A stretch of 21,711 nt of DNA from an uncultured Clostridia bacterium (GTDB taxonomy: Bacteria > Bacillota > Clostridia > Oscillospirales > Acutalibacteraceae), in NCBI GenBank assembly GCA_937896885.1, contig CALBNX010000045.1, positions 1-21,711 on the forward strand, in the 5' to 3' direction. The stretch's first letter is position 1. Each line of letters opens with the position of its first letter. The position numbers and the translations under genes were made by a program. Shown here in pieces: positions 8,594-14,740 of this stretch. The notes beneath the pieces are model-generated. The model ran no database searches. It saw only the letters and a list, made by a program, of their open reading frames with translations, and was not told the DNA's origin.

Positions 8594-9821
8594 ACCTTTT
8601 AAGGCGGTAAGACCTAAGGACGAATATGCAAGTCAAGTTGGTGCATTGCCTTATGACGTAATGAATTCAGAAGAAGCGAGAGAAATGGTGAAAGATAAGC
8701 CATATTCATTCTTGCATGTTGATAAAGCAGAAGTTGATTTACCAAAGGGCATTGATATTTATTCAGCAGAGGTTTATGAGAAAGCAAAAGAAAACCTTGA
8801 TGCGCTCAGCGAAAAGGGTATCTGCAAACAAGACGAAAAACCAATGCTCTATATTTATCGTCAGATTATGTTAGGTCGTGAGCAGACAGGCATCGTTGGT
8901 TGTACTGCAGTTGACGATTACATAAACAATGTGATTAAAAAGCACGAGTTTACAAGAGCCGATAAAGAAGCTGACAGAATCCGTCATGTTGATACTCTTG
9001 ATGCAAACACCGGACCTATTTTCTTAACACACAGAGAGAATAAGACAGTTACAGACATCACAGAAAACTGGAAAAGCACTCATACACCTTGCTATGATTT
9101 CATAAGTGATGACGGTGTTTCACAGACAGTTTGGGTAATTGATGACGACGCAGTTATTGATACTCTCGTTAAAGAATTTGCAGAAATCCCATATCTCTAT
9201 ATTGCAGATGGTCACCACAGATGTGCTTCAGCAGTGCGTGTAGGTGAGAGAAGACGCGGAAATGGGGAATATGACAAAAATGCAGAGTTTAATTTCTTCT
9301 TGTCAGTAATCTTCCCTTGCGACCAGCTTAAAATTATGGATTATAACCGTGTAATCGCAGATTTGAATGGTAACACAAGTGAAGAATTTATTGCAAAAAT
9401 GAGTGAAAAATTCATTGTTGAAGAAGCAGAAACAAGTCCTTATGCACCACAAGAACGCCACACATTTGGTATGTATCTCGATAATAAATGGTATAAGGTA
9501 ACAGCAAAACCAGAGTTTATCAACGAAAATGACCCTGTTTTGTGCCTTGATGTTTCTATCTTGCAAAATAACCTTATCACACCAATTCTCAATATCACAG
9601 ACCCAAGAACAGACAAGAGAATTGACTTTGTTGGTGGTATCCGTGGTTTAGGTGAATTAGAAAGAAGATGTGCAGAGGGAATGCGCCTTGCATTCGCAAT
9701 GTATCCAACATCACTTAATGAACTTATGGACATTGCCGATGCAGGTCAGGTTATGCCACCAAAATCAACATGGTTTGAACCAAAATTATTGTCAGGTCTT
9801 TTTATTCATAAGTTGTCATAA
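8580..9821 (+). CDS. DUF1015 family protein
   Basis: 413-residue soluble protein matching DUF1015 (COG4198) over its whole length. It has an N-terminal PFKAVRPK, then ALPYDVMNSEEA, the hallmark ADGHHR at about residues 209-214, and a C-terminal GIRGLGELERRC plus MPPKSTWFEPKLLSGL segment. The family is common in Clostridia, where it is often found near serine biosynthesis genes, but its biochemical role is not established. No serA/serC is present here. AAGGGGA lies upstream of the ATG, which is inside the end of the VanZ-like gene. No terminator follows, and the RAYT remnant begins six bases after the stop. Confidence 0.88.
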   Translation: MAILKPFKAVRPKDEYASQVGALPYDVMNSEEAREMVKDKPYSFLHVDKAEVDLPKGIDIYSAEVYEKAKENLDALSEKGICKQDEKPMLYIYRQIMLGREQTGIVGCTAVDDYINNVIKKHEFTRADKEADRIRHVDTLDANTGPIFLTHRENKTVTDITENWKSTHTPCYDFISDDGVSQTVWVIDDDAVIDTLVKEFAEIPYLYIADGHHRCASAVRVGERRRGNGEYDKNAEFNFFLSVIFPCDQLKIMDYNRVIADLNGNTSEEFIAKMSEKFIVEEAETSPYAPQERHTFGMYLDNKWYKVTAKPEFINENDPVLCLDVSILQNNLITPILNITDPRTDKRIDFVGGIRGLGELERRCAEGMRLAFAMYPTSLNELMDIADAGQVMPPKSTWFEPKLLSGLFIHKLS

Positions 9822-9947
9822 ATCATTATGCAAGAACTACCGAAAAGAAAAAAATTAAGGTTAGAAAATTACAATTATAGTGGAAATGGTTGTTATTTCA
9901 TAACAATTTGTACTTATAATAAAGCCCATCTGTTTGGCAGATACAAT

Positions 9948-9973
9948 GTAGGGGCGATTCACGAATCGCCCGT
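9948..9973 (+). repeat. REP-like palindrome, copy 1 (inside RAYT)
   Basis: A GTAG tetranucleotide is followed by the hairpin GGGCGATTC-AC-GAATCGCCC and a terminal GT. It is read in frame as VGAIHESPV (codons 41-49 of the RAYT). The GTAG-plus-hairpin design is that recognised by characterised RAYT proteins. Confidence 0.9.
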
Positions 9974-10069
9974 AAAACACGTTAAAAACAGGTGTATTGA
10001 GTTAAATTCGTATGGGCAGATTGTTGAAAATGCAATTCTAAAATTACCTGAACGATACAAAGAAATAGA

Positions 10070-10089
10070 AATTATTAATTATTAATTAT
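10070..10089 (+). repeat. 7-bp tandem duplication that breaks the RAYT
   Basis: Period-7 sequence (TAATTAT twice at 10076-10082 and 10083-10089, with the periodicity extending back to 10070). The offset between the two RAYT frames is 268 bases; subtracting 7 gives 261, a multiple of three. Slippage adding one unit therefore explains the frameshift exactly. Confidence 0.85.
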
Positions 10090-10148
10090 ATTGTAATGCC
10101 TAACCATATACATTTGCTTGTTTCAATAAACAATGATGTTAATTCAGA

Positions 10149-10174
10149 ACGGGCGATTCGTGAATCGCCCCTAC
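10149..10174 (-). repeat. REP-like palindrome, copy 2 (inside RAYT, inverted)
   Basis: This is the exact 26/26 reverse complement of copy 1 at 9948-9973. Because the core is palindromic, it is read in the RAYT frame as RAIRESPL, almost the same peptide as copy 1. Confidence 0.9.
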
Positions 10175-10380
10175 AACATAGTTTGTTGTCAAAGACAATG
10201 GGTTATCTTAAAATGAATGTGAGCAAAGAAATTCATAAACAAAACCCTTTGATTGAGGTGTGGCAACGGTCATATATCGACCACATAATTCGCAATCAAA
10301 CTGATTTTGAATATCATTGGAACTACATTGAATATAATGCGTTGAAAGAGTATAAATGAAAACCGTTGGGATGTGAGAAA

Positions 10381-10920
10381 ATGTACGAGAATGAAAATGA
10401 GCGCAAAATATATCCTTTGCCACTTAAAGTCAAAACACAAAAATCTTTGAGAATGTTTTTGTGTGGACTGTTTGTCTTTGCACTTGCGTGTGGTATGGTG
10501 ATTTTCTCATGTTATATGATTGTCAATGCAATTGAGCTAGGGACTATAAATGAATTAGATGATTTGGTTTTTTCAATCGTAATGTTTCTTCTTGGAATAA
10601 ATATGTATTATTGCCTTTTGCCATATCATTTAATTGTTGATGATGAGAAACTTCAAATAGACCGAAAAATTTTTAAAAGAACATTTTATTGGAATGAAAT
10701 CTCAAGATTATACACATCTATAACTACACAACAATCATATAAGGGTATAAAAATGAGAAAAGATATTTTGCAGGTGATTTTTTATAATAAAGATGATAAA
10801 AGAACAAAATTGAATATCGGAATACCTTGGGAAATAGAGTATAAATCCGAGACTATAAAAAACACAATCTGGTATGCTTATTCAAAATATCATCCCGAAT
10901 GTAACCAAGGAAATGAATAA
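10381..10920 (+). CDS. Small membrane protein with PH-like C-terminal domain
   Basis: 179-residue protein, not assigned to a named family. After a short charged N-terminus there are two membrane segments (about 24-50 and 62-82). A roughly 95-residue soluble region follows, alternating beta-strand-like stretches (YHLIVDDEKLQIDRKIFKRTFYWNEISRLY ..., in pieces), which resembles bacterial PH-domain (bPH) membrane proteins. An in-frame TTG at 10366 could extend it by five codons, but the ATG at 10381 is the more ordinary start; the ribosome binding site is weak for either. It lies 21 bases after the RAYT remnant and ends just before a strong terminator. The function is unknown. Confidence 0.7.
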   Translation: MYENENERKIYPLPLKVKTQKSLRMFLCGLFVFALACGMVIFSCYMIVNAIELGTINELDDLVFSIVMFLLGINMYYCLLPYHLIVDDEKLQIDRKIFKRTFYWNEISRLYTSITTQQSYKGIKMRKDILQVIFYNKDDKRTKLNIGIPWEIEYKSETIKNTIWYAYSKYHPECNQGNE

Positions 10921-10929
10921 TATAAAACA

Positions 10930-10957
10930 ACGGCAGACATTCTCTGCCGTATTTTTT
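10930..10957 (+). terminator. Rho-independent terminator
   Basis: Stem ACGGCAGA/TCTGCCGT (8 bp, 10930-10950) with a 5-base loop is followed by ATTTTTT. It begins ten bases after the stop of the PH-like gene. Confidence 0.88.
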
Positions 10958-11049
10958 GCTTTGCCATTCGTTATTTTGCACAAAAACTTATATCTTAATT
11001 TGTAAAATTGTGCCAAAGGTAGAATGTGATATGAAATGTGCTTTTTGCC

Positions 11050-11078
11050 TTGACTTATGGATTTTGCCATTGTAATAT
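11050..11078 (+). promoter_or_regulatory. Probable promoter for the YczE-family gene
   Basis: TTGACT (11050-11055), a 17-base spacer and TAATAT (11073-11078) form a plausible promoter about 60 bases upstream of the ATG. It sits in the 183-base space after the preceding terminator (10958-11140), in which I see no other gene or RNA. Confidence 0.5.
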
Positions 11079-11140
11079 ATTCACAAATCAAAGCGTATTT
11101 GATTGTGCAAAATATATAAAGAAAAGGCGAATACTCAAAA

Positions 11141-11866
11141 ATGGCAAAAATCTTAAAACAAATGAATCCAATCAGAATTTTATCAGAAAAACAAGGCGCA
11201 AAAAGAATGATAATTATGTTTATGAGCATTTTACTTATGGGCTTTGCAGTTTCTGTTTTCTCTTATTCGGGTATGGGCGTTGACCCATTTACAGCACTCA
11301 ATATGAGCATTGCAGATAAACTCAATATGAGTTTTGGCTTCTTGCAGATGTGCGTTAACGGTGCAATTCTCATTCTCGTGGCGCTAGTTGCAAGAAAACT
11401 TATCAGTCTTGGCACAGTTGTTAATATGGTGGGTGTTGGTTATGTTTGCGAGTTTTTCACAAATATTTACGACGAAATTCTTCCACAAGAGCCAAGCTTT
11501 CTTCTCAAAACAATAGCAATGGCTTTGGGCGTATTCCTTTTAAGCCTTTCAGCATCACTTTATTTCAACTGCAAAATGGGTGTTTCACCTTATGATGCAT
11601 TGGGTTTTGTTCTTGAAGACAATGTGAAGCTTAAATATAAATGGTGCCGAGTTGCAACAGACCTTCTTTGCACAGCAGGTGCTTTCGCATTGGGCGGACC
11701 AATCGGCATTGGTACAGTTGTTACAGCGTTCTTTATGGGACCAGTTGTTTCATTCTGTGACAGCGCAATTTCACAAAAAGTGCTTCGTTGCAAGTTTAAA
11801 CTTTTTCGTCACTTCACAGTTCTCCGTTACTATGATTTGGGCTATATCCAAGGCAGAGTAGCATAA
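11141..11866 (+). CDS. YczE/YyaS/YitT-family membrane protein
   Basis: 241-residue polytopic protein with about five membrane segments (roughly 24-45, 60-85, 90-105, 125-148 and 170-200). It has the internally repeated family pattern: GMGVDPFTALNMSIADKL near residue 45 and its second-half counterpart KMGVSPYDALGFVLED. This matches the YczE/YitT group (COG2364), whose transport substrates are unknown. The ATG at 11141 has only a distant AAGG upstream. A later ATG at about 11208 (MIIMFMSILL), preceded by AAGGCG, would remove a charged 22-residue N-terminus and is a real alternative. It is monocistronic: its own promoter lies upstream and a REP-type terminator follows. Confidence 0.8.
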   Translation: MAKILKQMNPIRILSEKQGAKRMIIMFMSILLMGFAVSVFSYSGMGVDPFTALNMSIADKLNMSFGFLQMCVNGAILILVALVARKLISLGTVVNMVGVGYVCEFFTNIYDEILPQEPSFLLKTIAMALGVFLLSLSASLYFNCKMGVSPYDALGFVLEDNVKLKYKWCRVATDLLCTAGAFALGGPIGIGTVVTAFFMGPVVSFCDSAISQKVLRCKFKLFRHFTVLRYYDLGYIQGRVA

Positions 11867-11893
11867 TATAATTTTAAATTACAGATATAAAAT

Positions 11894-11924
11894 GTAGGGG
11901 CGATTCATGAATCGCCCGTTTTTT
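11894..11924 (+). terminator. REP-like palindrome, copy 3, acting as terminator
   Basis: GTAG plus the 9-bp stem GGGCGATTC/GAATCGCCC (loop AT) and GT, differing from copies 1 and 2 by one loop base. It is followed by a T run (11919-11924). Lying 27 bases after the YczE stop, it has the complete form of an intrinsic terminator. Confidence 0.8.
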
Positions 11925-11983
11925 ATAATTGCACATATCAATCTTCATTTGATAGATTTTTGTAAAAACACAACCAATAAATA

Positions 11984-12012
11984 TTGACAAAGCTTGTAAA
12001 ATATGGTAGAAT
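11984..12012 (+). promoter_or_regulatory. Near-consensus promoter for the riboswitch-SPFH transcript
   Basis: TTGACA (11984-11989), exactly 17 bases, then TAGAAT (12007-12012) with an extended TGG just before it. Transcription should begin near 12019, directly at the 5' edge of the riboswitch. This is the strongest promoter in the window by match to consensus. Confidence 0.85.
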
Positions 12013-12020
12013 ATTGTCAA

Positions 12021-12112
12021 TATGAGGGAGTAATTCCGCAAATAATAATGCGAGACATCATCGTCAAGACAGAGTTTAGCTCTCGGTGTGTCATAAGTAA
12101 ATGAGACTCATA
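12021..12112 (+). promoter_or_regulatory. yybP-ykoY (Mn2+) riboswitch aptamer
   Basis: Conserved parts are in the family order. P1 is TATGAG (12021-12026) with CTCATA (12107-12112). The 5' P1 strand is directly followed by the L1 core GGAGTAA (12027 onward), and the 3' P1 strand is directly preceded by TGAGA. A small CGC/GCG hairpin (12037-12052) is P2. GACAT/GTGTC (12054-12058 and 12088-12092) closes the other arm, which contains the conserved CGTCAA (12062-12067), an AGAG/CTCT hairpin and the trailing CGG. This is the same arrangement as the structurally characterised Lactococcus aptamer. By family knowledge it binds Mn2+ between L1 and L3. The 3' P1 strand is shared with the terminator that follows, so metal binding should switch expression on. 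Confidence 0.88.
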
Positions 12113-12142
12113 CATGGTTTTTCGCTATGTATGAGTTTTTTT
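12106..12142 (+). terminator. Riboswitch expression-platform terminator
   Basis: A perfect 10-bp stem ACTCATACAT/ATGTATGAGT (12106-12115 and 12127-12136) is followed by a T run to 12142. Its 5' arm contains the CTCATA that closes P1 of the aptamer, so P1 and the terminator are mutually exclusive. Stabilised P1 (Mn2+ bound) would allow readthrough into the SPFH gene at 12188. Confidence 0.88.
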
Positions 12143-12187
12143 GAAATTTGACTCTTTCATAGGAAATAAAAAACGGAGGGAAAATTT

Positions 12188-12991
12188 ATGGATACAAAAA
12201 AGATTGTAAAAATTTCAGTAATTGTAGTATTGGCGCTTCTTCTTGTGGCACTTGTTATTTCAAGTTTCACAGTTGTTTCAGCAGGTCACACAGGCGTTGT
12301 GCTTACATTTGGTGCAGTTGAAGAAACTGAACTTGATGAAGGCTTGCACTTTAAAATACCATTCATTCAAAGAGTGGTTCAGGTGAACAACAGAACACAA
12401 AAAATCGAAACAGAAGGCTCTGCATCATCAAAAGACTTGCAGATTGTTTCTTATGTTGTTGCAGTAAACTATCATGTAAATGATGATTCATCTGCATCAC
12501 TTTATCAGAATGTTGGTACAGACTATGGCTCTGTTGTAATTGTGCCTGCAATTCAGGAAAGCATTAAAGCTGTTTCAGCACAATATACTGCTGAAGAATT
12601 GATTACAAAACGTCAGGCAGTAGGTGACCAGATTAAAGATGCTTTGTCAGAAAAAATCAATCAATATGGACTCACAGTTGAAATTTTTAACATTGTGAAC
12701 TTTGATTTTTCTGAAGAATTCAATGCTGCTGTTGAAGCCAAGCAGACTGCTCAACAAAATGCTTTGAAGGCAGAGCAAGACCTTGCTCGTATCGAAGTTG
12801 AAGCAAAACAGAAGATTACACAAGCTGAAGCAGAAGCAGAAAGCATTAGACTCATTCAAGAAGCACTTGCAAAATCTCCTGACTATGTTGATTATGTCAA
12901 GTGGAATAAATGGAATGGCGAATTGCCAACAGTAATGGGCGATAGTGACATTCTTTTAAGTATGGATGAGTTAGAAAAGAAATCTAACTAA
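12188..12991 (+). CDS. SPFH/prohibitin-family membrane protein
   Basis: 267-residue protein with one N-terminal membrane segment (about 7-30), a prohibitin/SPFH domain (about 30-190; AGHTGVVLTFGAVEETELDEGLHF is the typical opening) and a helical coiled-coil stretch (about 180-225, rich in Ala, Glu and Lys). The C-terminus has VDYVKWNKWNGELPTV, also typical of bacterial prohibitins. Such proteins form large membrane-associated rings or cages and often modulate FtsH-type proteases; no protease gene is adjacent here. GGAGGG (12175-12180) seven bases before the ATG fixes the start. It is the only gene behind the Mn2+ riboswitch and ends before a bidirectional terminator, so it appears to be a single-gene manganese-responsive unit. 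Confidence 0.9.
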   Translation: MDTKKIVKISVIVVLALLLVALVISSFTVVSAGHTGVVLTFGAVEETELDEGLHFKIPFIQRVVQVNNRTQKIETEGSASSKDLQIVSYVVAVNYHVNDDSSASLYQNVGTDYGSVVIVPAIQESIKAVSAQYTAEELITKRQAVGDQIKDALSEKINQYGLTVEIFNIVNFDFSEEFNAAVEAKQTAQQNALKAEQDLARIEVEAKQKITQAEAEAESIRLIQEALAKSPDYVDYVKWNKWNGELPTVMGDSDILLSMDELEKKSN

Positions 12992-13011
12992 TTAAATAAA
13001 GCGAAAAACCA

Positions 13012-13045
13012 AAGGGCGTACCAAACGGTACGCCCTTAAAATTTT
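13012..13045. terminator. Bidirectional terminator between convergent genes
   Basis: An 11-bp perfect stem AAGGGCGTACC/GGTACGCCCTT with loop AAAC (13012-13037). On the plus strand it is followed by AAAATTTTT. On the minus strand it is followed by a TGGTTTTT tract. It serves both the SPFH gene and the radical SAM gene, whose stop is only 14 bases away. Confidence 0.88.
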
Positions 13046-13050
13046 TGTTA

Positions 13051-14508
13051 TTATTTATGTGCGTTGCAACTTGCACAATTGCCTGTGCAACCACCAAATT
13101 CTTTTTTGCCTTCTTCTGTGTCGCGATAATATTGAGTGTGGGTGTCTCTGTGGGGGAGTGTTGTCCATAACTCTTCGGCAACAGGTGCCCACTTTTCTGA
13201 ATATTCAACACATTTGTCGCAAAGCTCGTCGGCACTTTCTTGACGGACAAGGTCAGAAGATTTTGCCCCTGTTTCTTTGATAAGCTGACGAAGTCTGTCA
13301 GGGTTTTCAAGCATTGGGCAAGGTCTTAAATGGTTGTCGTTGAATGGCTGATTTTTATAATATGCCATAAATAATGGACTTTGCAAAGCCTGGAGCAATG
13401 TGTGAGTTCTGATATTTGAATCAGAGAAGTGAATGAATACGCAAGGCTCAATGTCACCGGCAGAGTTAATGTGGAAATAGTTTCGTCCACCTGCAATGCA
13501 ACCGCCAACATATTCACCGTCATTCTGGAAGTCCATAATGAAAATCGGTTTACCTGTTTTGCCGTCACGCATTTTCTTGTTCCAGAAATAGAGTTCTTTT
13601 CTCTGTTCAGGTGTTGGAATAAGACTAACATCTGCACCATGACCAACTGGCATATAGTTGAAATTAAGCATATATTTCGCGCCTTTGCCGATGATGAAAT
13701 CAACAAAGTCATCACTTGTAACAATTGGTAAATTTTTGCTTGTGTAACAAACGGAAACACCAAAAATGCACTTGTTCTTGCGAAGTAAATCCATTGCTTT
13801 TAATGTGGTTGCATAAGCACCCTCACCACGTCGCCAGTCGTTTGACTCTTCATTGCCTTCAAGACTTAACGCCAATGTGATATTGCCGATTTCGTTCATC
13901 GCTTTACAGAATTCTTCGTCAACTAAAGTTGCATTTGTGAAAATCAAGAAGATACAATCTTTGTTGTTTCTGCAAATTTCAAGAACTTCTTTTTTCTTGA
14001 TAAGTGGCTCGCCACCTGTGAGCCAATAGAAATGACAACCTAATTCTTTACCCTGACTTACAATGCTTTGCATTTCGTCGAGAGTAAGATTTTGCTTGTG
14101 ACCATATTCAGCAGACCAACAACCTTTACAGTTGAGGTTGCAAGCGCTTGTAGGGTCAAAAAGAATATTGAAAGGAATATTACATTTATACTTTTCACGG
14201 TTTTCTCTAACGGCTTTTGTGCCGTAATAACCTGCATCAATACCAAAAGAAATAAGCATCTGCTTGATAACTCTGTGGTCAATGTCGTTAATAAGACCTA
14301 ACGCAAACTGAGTCCAGACATTATCTTTATCTTCTGCGATTGCTTTAATTTTCTCAAAATTTTCAGGTGGAAAAATCTTGCTGAAAACAGGCTCGATAAC
14401 ACGGCTCATTTTCACAATGTTTGCATGGGGGTCTTTGTCGATATACTTTAAAAGTCTATCAACTATAAAACTCATACTTCCTTTTTGAATTTTGTATTTC
14501 AAATTCAT
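13051..14508 (-). CDS. Radical SAM enzyme with extra C-terminal cysteine clusters
   Basis: 485-residue protein. A helical N-terminal region (1-110) precedes the radical SAM core, whose CNLNCKGC motif (Cys123, 127, 130) ligates the SAM [4Fe-4S] cluster. WLTGGEPL follows as the GGEP SAM-binding element. Past the core are further cysteines: GGCIAGG, EPCVFIHF and RPCP, then CDKC (430, 433), and at the very end GGCTGNCASC (Cys474, 478, 481), which repeats the CX3CX2C spacing. This resembles SPASM/auxiliary-cluster enzymes that modify peptides or proteins, but I do not recognise the specific subfamily and no precursor peptide gene is visible beside it. AGGTGA sits just upstream of the chosen ATG. 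It is monocistronic, with its own promoter on the minus strand. Confidence 0.88.
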   Translation of the reverse strand: MNLKYKIQKGSMSFIVDRLLKYIDKDPHANIVKMSRVIEPVFSKIFPPENFEKIKAIAEDKDNVWTQFALGLINDIDHRVIKQMLISFGIDAGYYGTKAVRENREKYKCNIPFNILFDPTSACNLNCKGCWSAEYGHKQNLTLDEMQSIVSQGKELGCHFYWLTGGEPLIKKKEVLEICRNNKDCIFLIFTNATLVDEEFCKAMNEIGNITLALSLEGNEESNDWRRGEGAYATTLKAMDLLRKNKCIFGVSVCYTSKNLPIVTSDDFVDFIIGKGAKYMLNFNYMPVGHGADVSLIPTPEQRKELYFWNKKMRDGKTGKPIFIMDFQNDGEYVGGCIAGGRNYFHINSAGDIEPCVFIHFSDSNIRTHTLLQALQSPLFMAYYKNQPFNDNHLRPCPMLENPDRLRQLIKETGAKSSDLVRQESADELCDKCVEYSEKWAPVAEELWTTLPHRDTHTQYYRDTEEGKKEFGGCTGNCASCNAHK

Positions 14509-14555
14509 AATGTCACCTTTTGAAAAAATTCTGAAAAATCATACTATATTATTTT

Positions 14556-14584
14556 ATTTTATTGTAATTCGCAGTTAAAGTCAA
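14556..14584 (-). promoter_or_regulatory. Promoter of the radical SAM gene
   Basis: On the minus strand, TTGACT (14584-14579), exactly 17 bases, then TAAAAT (14561-14556). Transcription would begin near 14549, giving a leader of about 40 bases with AGGTGA before the ATG at 14508. Confidence 0.7.
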
Positions 14585-14676
14585 TGATTTTCTTTTTGGT
14601 TTAACAACAAATTTACATTTTAGATTATTTTGCACATTTTTGGGGAAAAATAAACCAAAAAAGAAGATTAAAATAG

Positions 14677-14705
14677 TAGAAAAATATGTGAGAATATGGT
14701 AAAAT
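14677..14705 (+). promoter_or_regulatory. Promoter of the yfmF-yfmH-lgt-folD operon
   Basis: An extended -10 TGG-TAAAAT (14697-14705) lies 17 bases after the weak -35 candidate TAGAAA (14677-14682). It is the best candidate in the 232-base AT-rich divergent region 14509-14740, in which I see no other gene. Confidence 0.55.
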
Positions 14706-14740
14706 AAGCTTTAATAGTTTTAATTTCAAGGGTGAAATAA

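Larger units (their letters stand above)
9828..10359 (+). pseudogene. REP-associated tyrosine transposase (RAYT, Y1_Tnp/IS200-like), frameshifted
   Basis: Two consecutive reading frames encode the two halves of one RAYT. The first (9828-10085) has LPKRKKLRLENY and GCYFITICTYNKAHLFG. The second has the HUH motif in MPNHIHLLV (10096 onward) and the presumed catalytic Tyr in WQRSYIDHIIRN, with a YIEYNALKEYK end. The frames are offset by a 7-base tandem duplication at 10076-10089. Removing one copy joins them as ...IINY-IVMPNHIH..., the expected family sequence, giving a 174-residue protein. All catalytic residues survive, so the inactivation looks recent. RAYTs are single-copy domesticated transposases that act on REP hairpins carrying a 5' GTAG; two such hairpins lie inside this gene. 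It follows the DUF1015 gene without visible inverted-repeat ends. Confidence 0.9.

Noticed and set aside
10070..10100. Programmed ribosomal frameshifting as the way to make full-length RAYT
   Set aside because: There is no slippery heptamer of the known kinds, an in-frame stop follows at once, and a simple 7-bp tandem duplication explains the frame offset exactly.
11038..11283. 81-codon plus-strand open frame before and into the YczE gene
   Set aside because: It overlaps the YczE start in another frame, spans the promoter region, and ends inside conserved membrane-protein coding sequence.
9948..12000. CRISPR array built from the GGGCGATTC palindromes
   Set aside because: The copies are irregularly spaced, lie in both orientations and inside a gene, and carry the GTAG-hairpin form of REP elements; there are no cas genes.
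12021..12142. T-box leader as an alternative to the Mn2+ riboswitch
   Set aside because: The T-box bulge sequence and the Stem I arrangement are absent and the downstream gene is not linked to amino acids or tRNA synthetases, while the yybP-ykoY core elements are all in order.
13429..13731. Plus-strand open frame inside the radical SAM gene
   Set aside because: Antisense to conserved radical SAM sequence; no start signal or recognisable motif.
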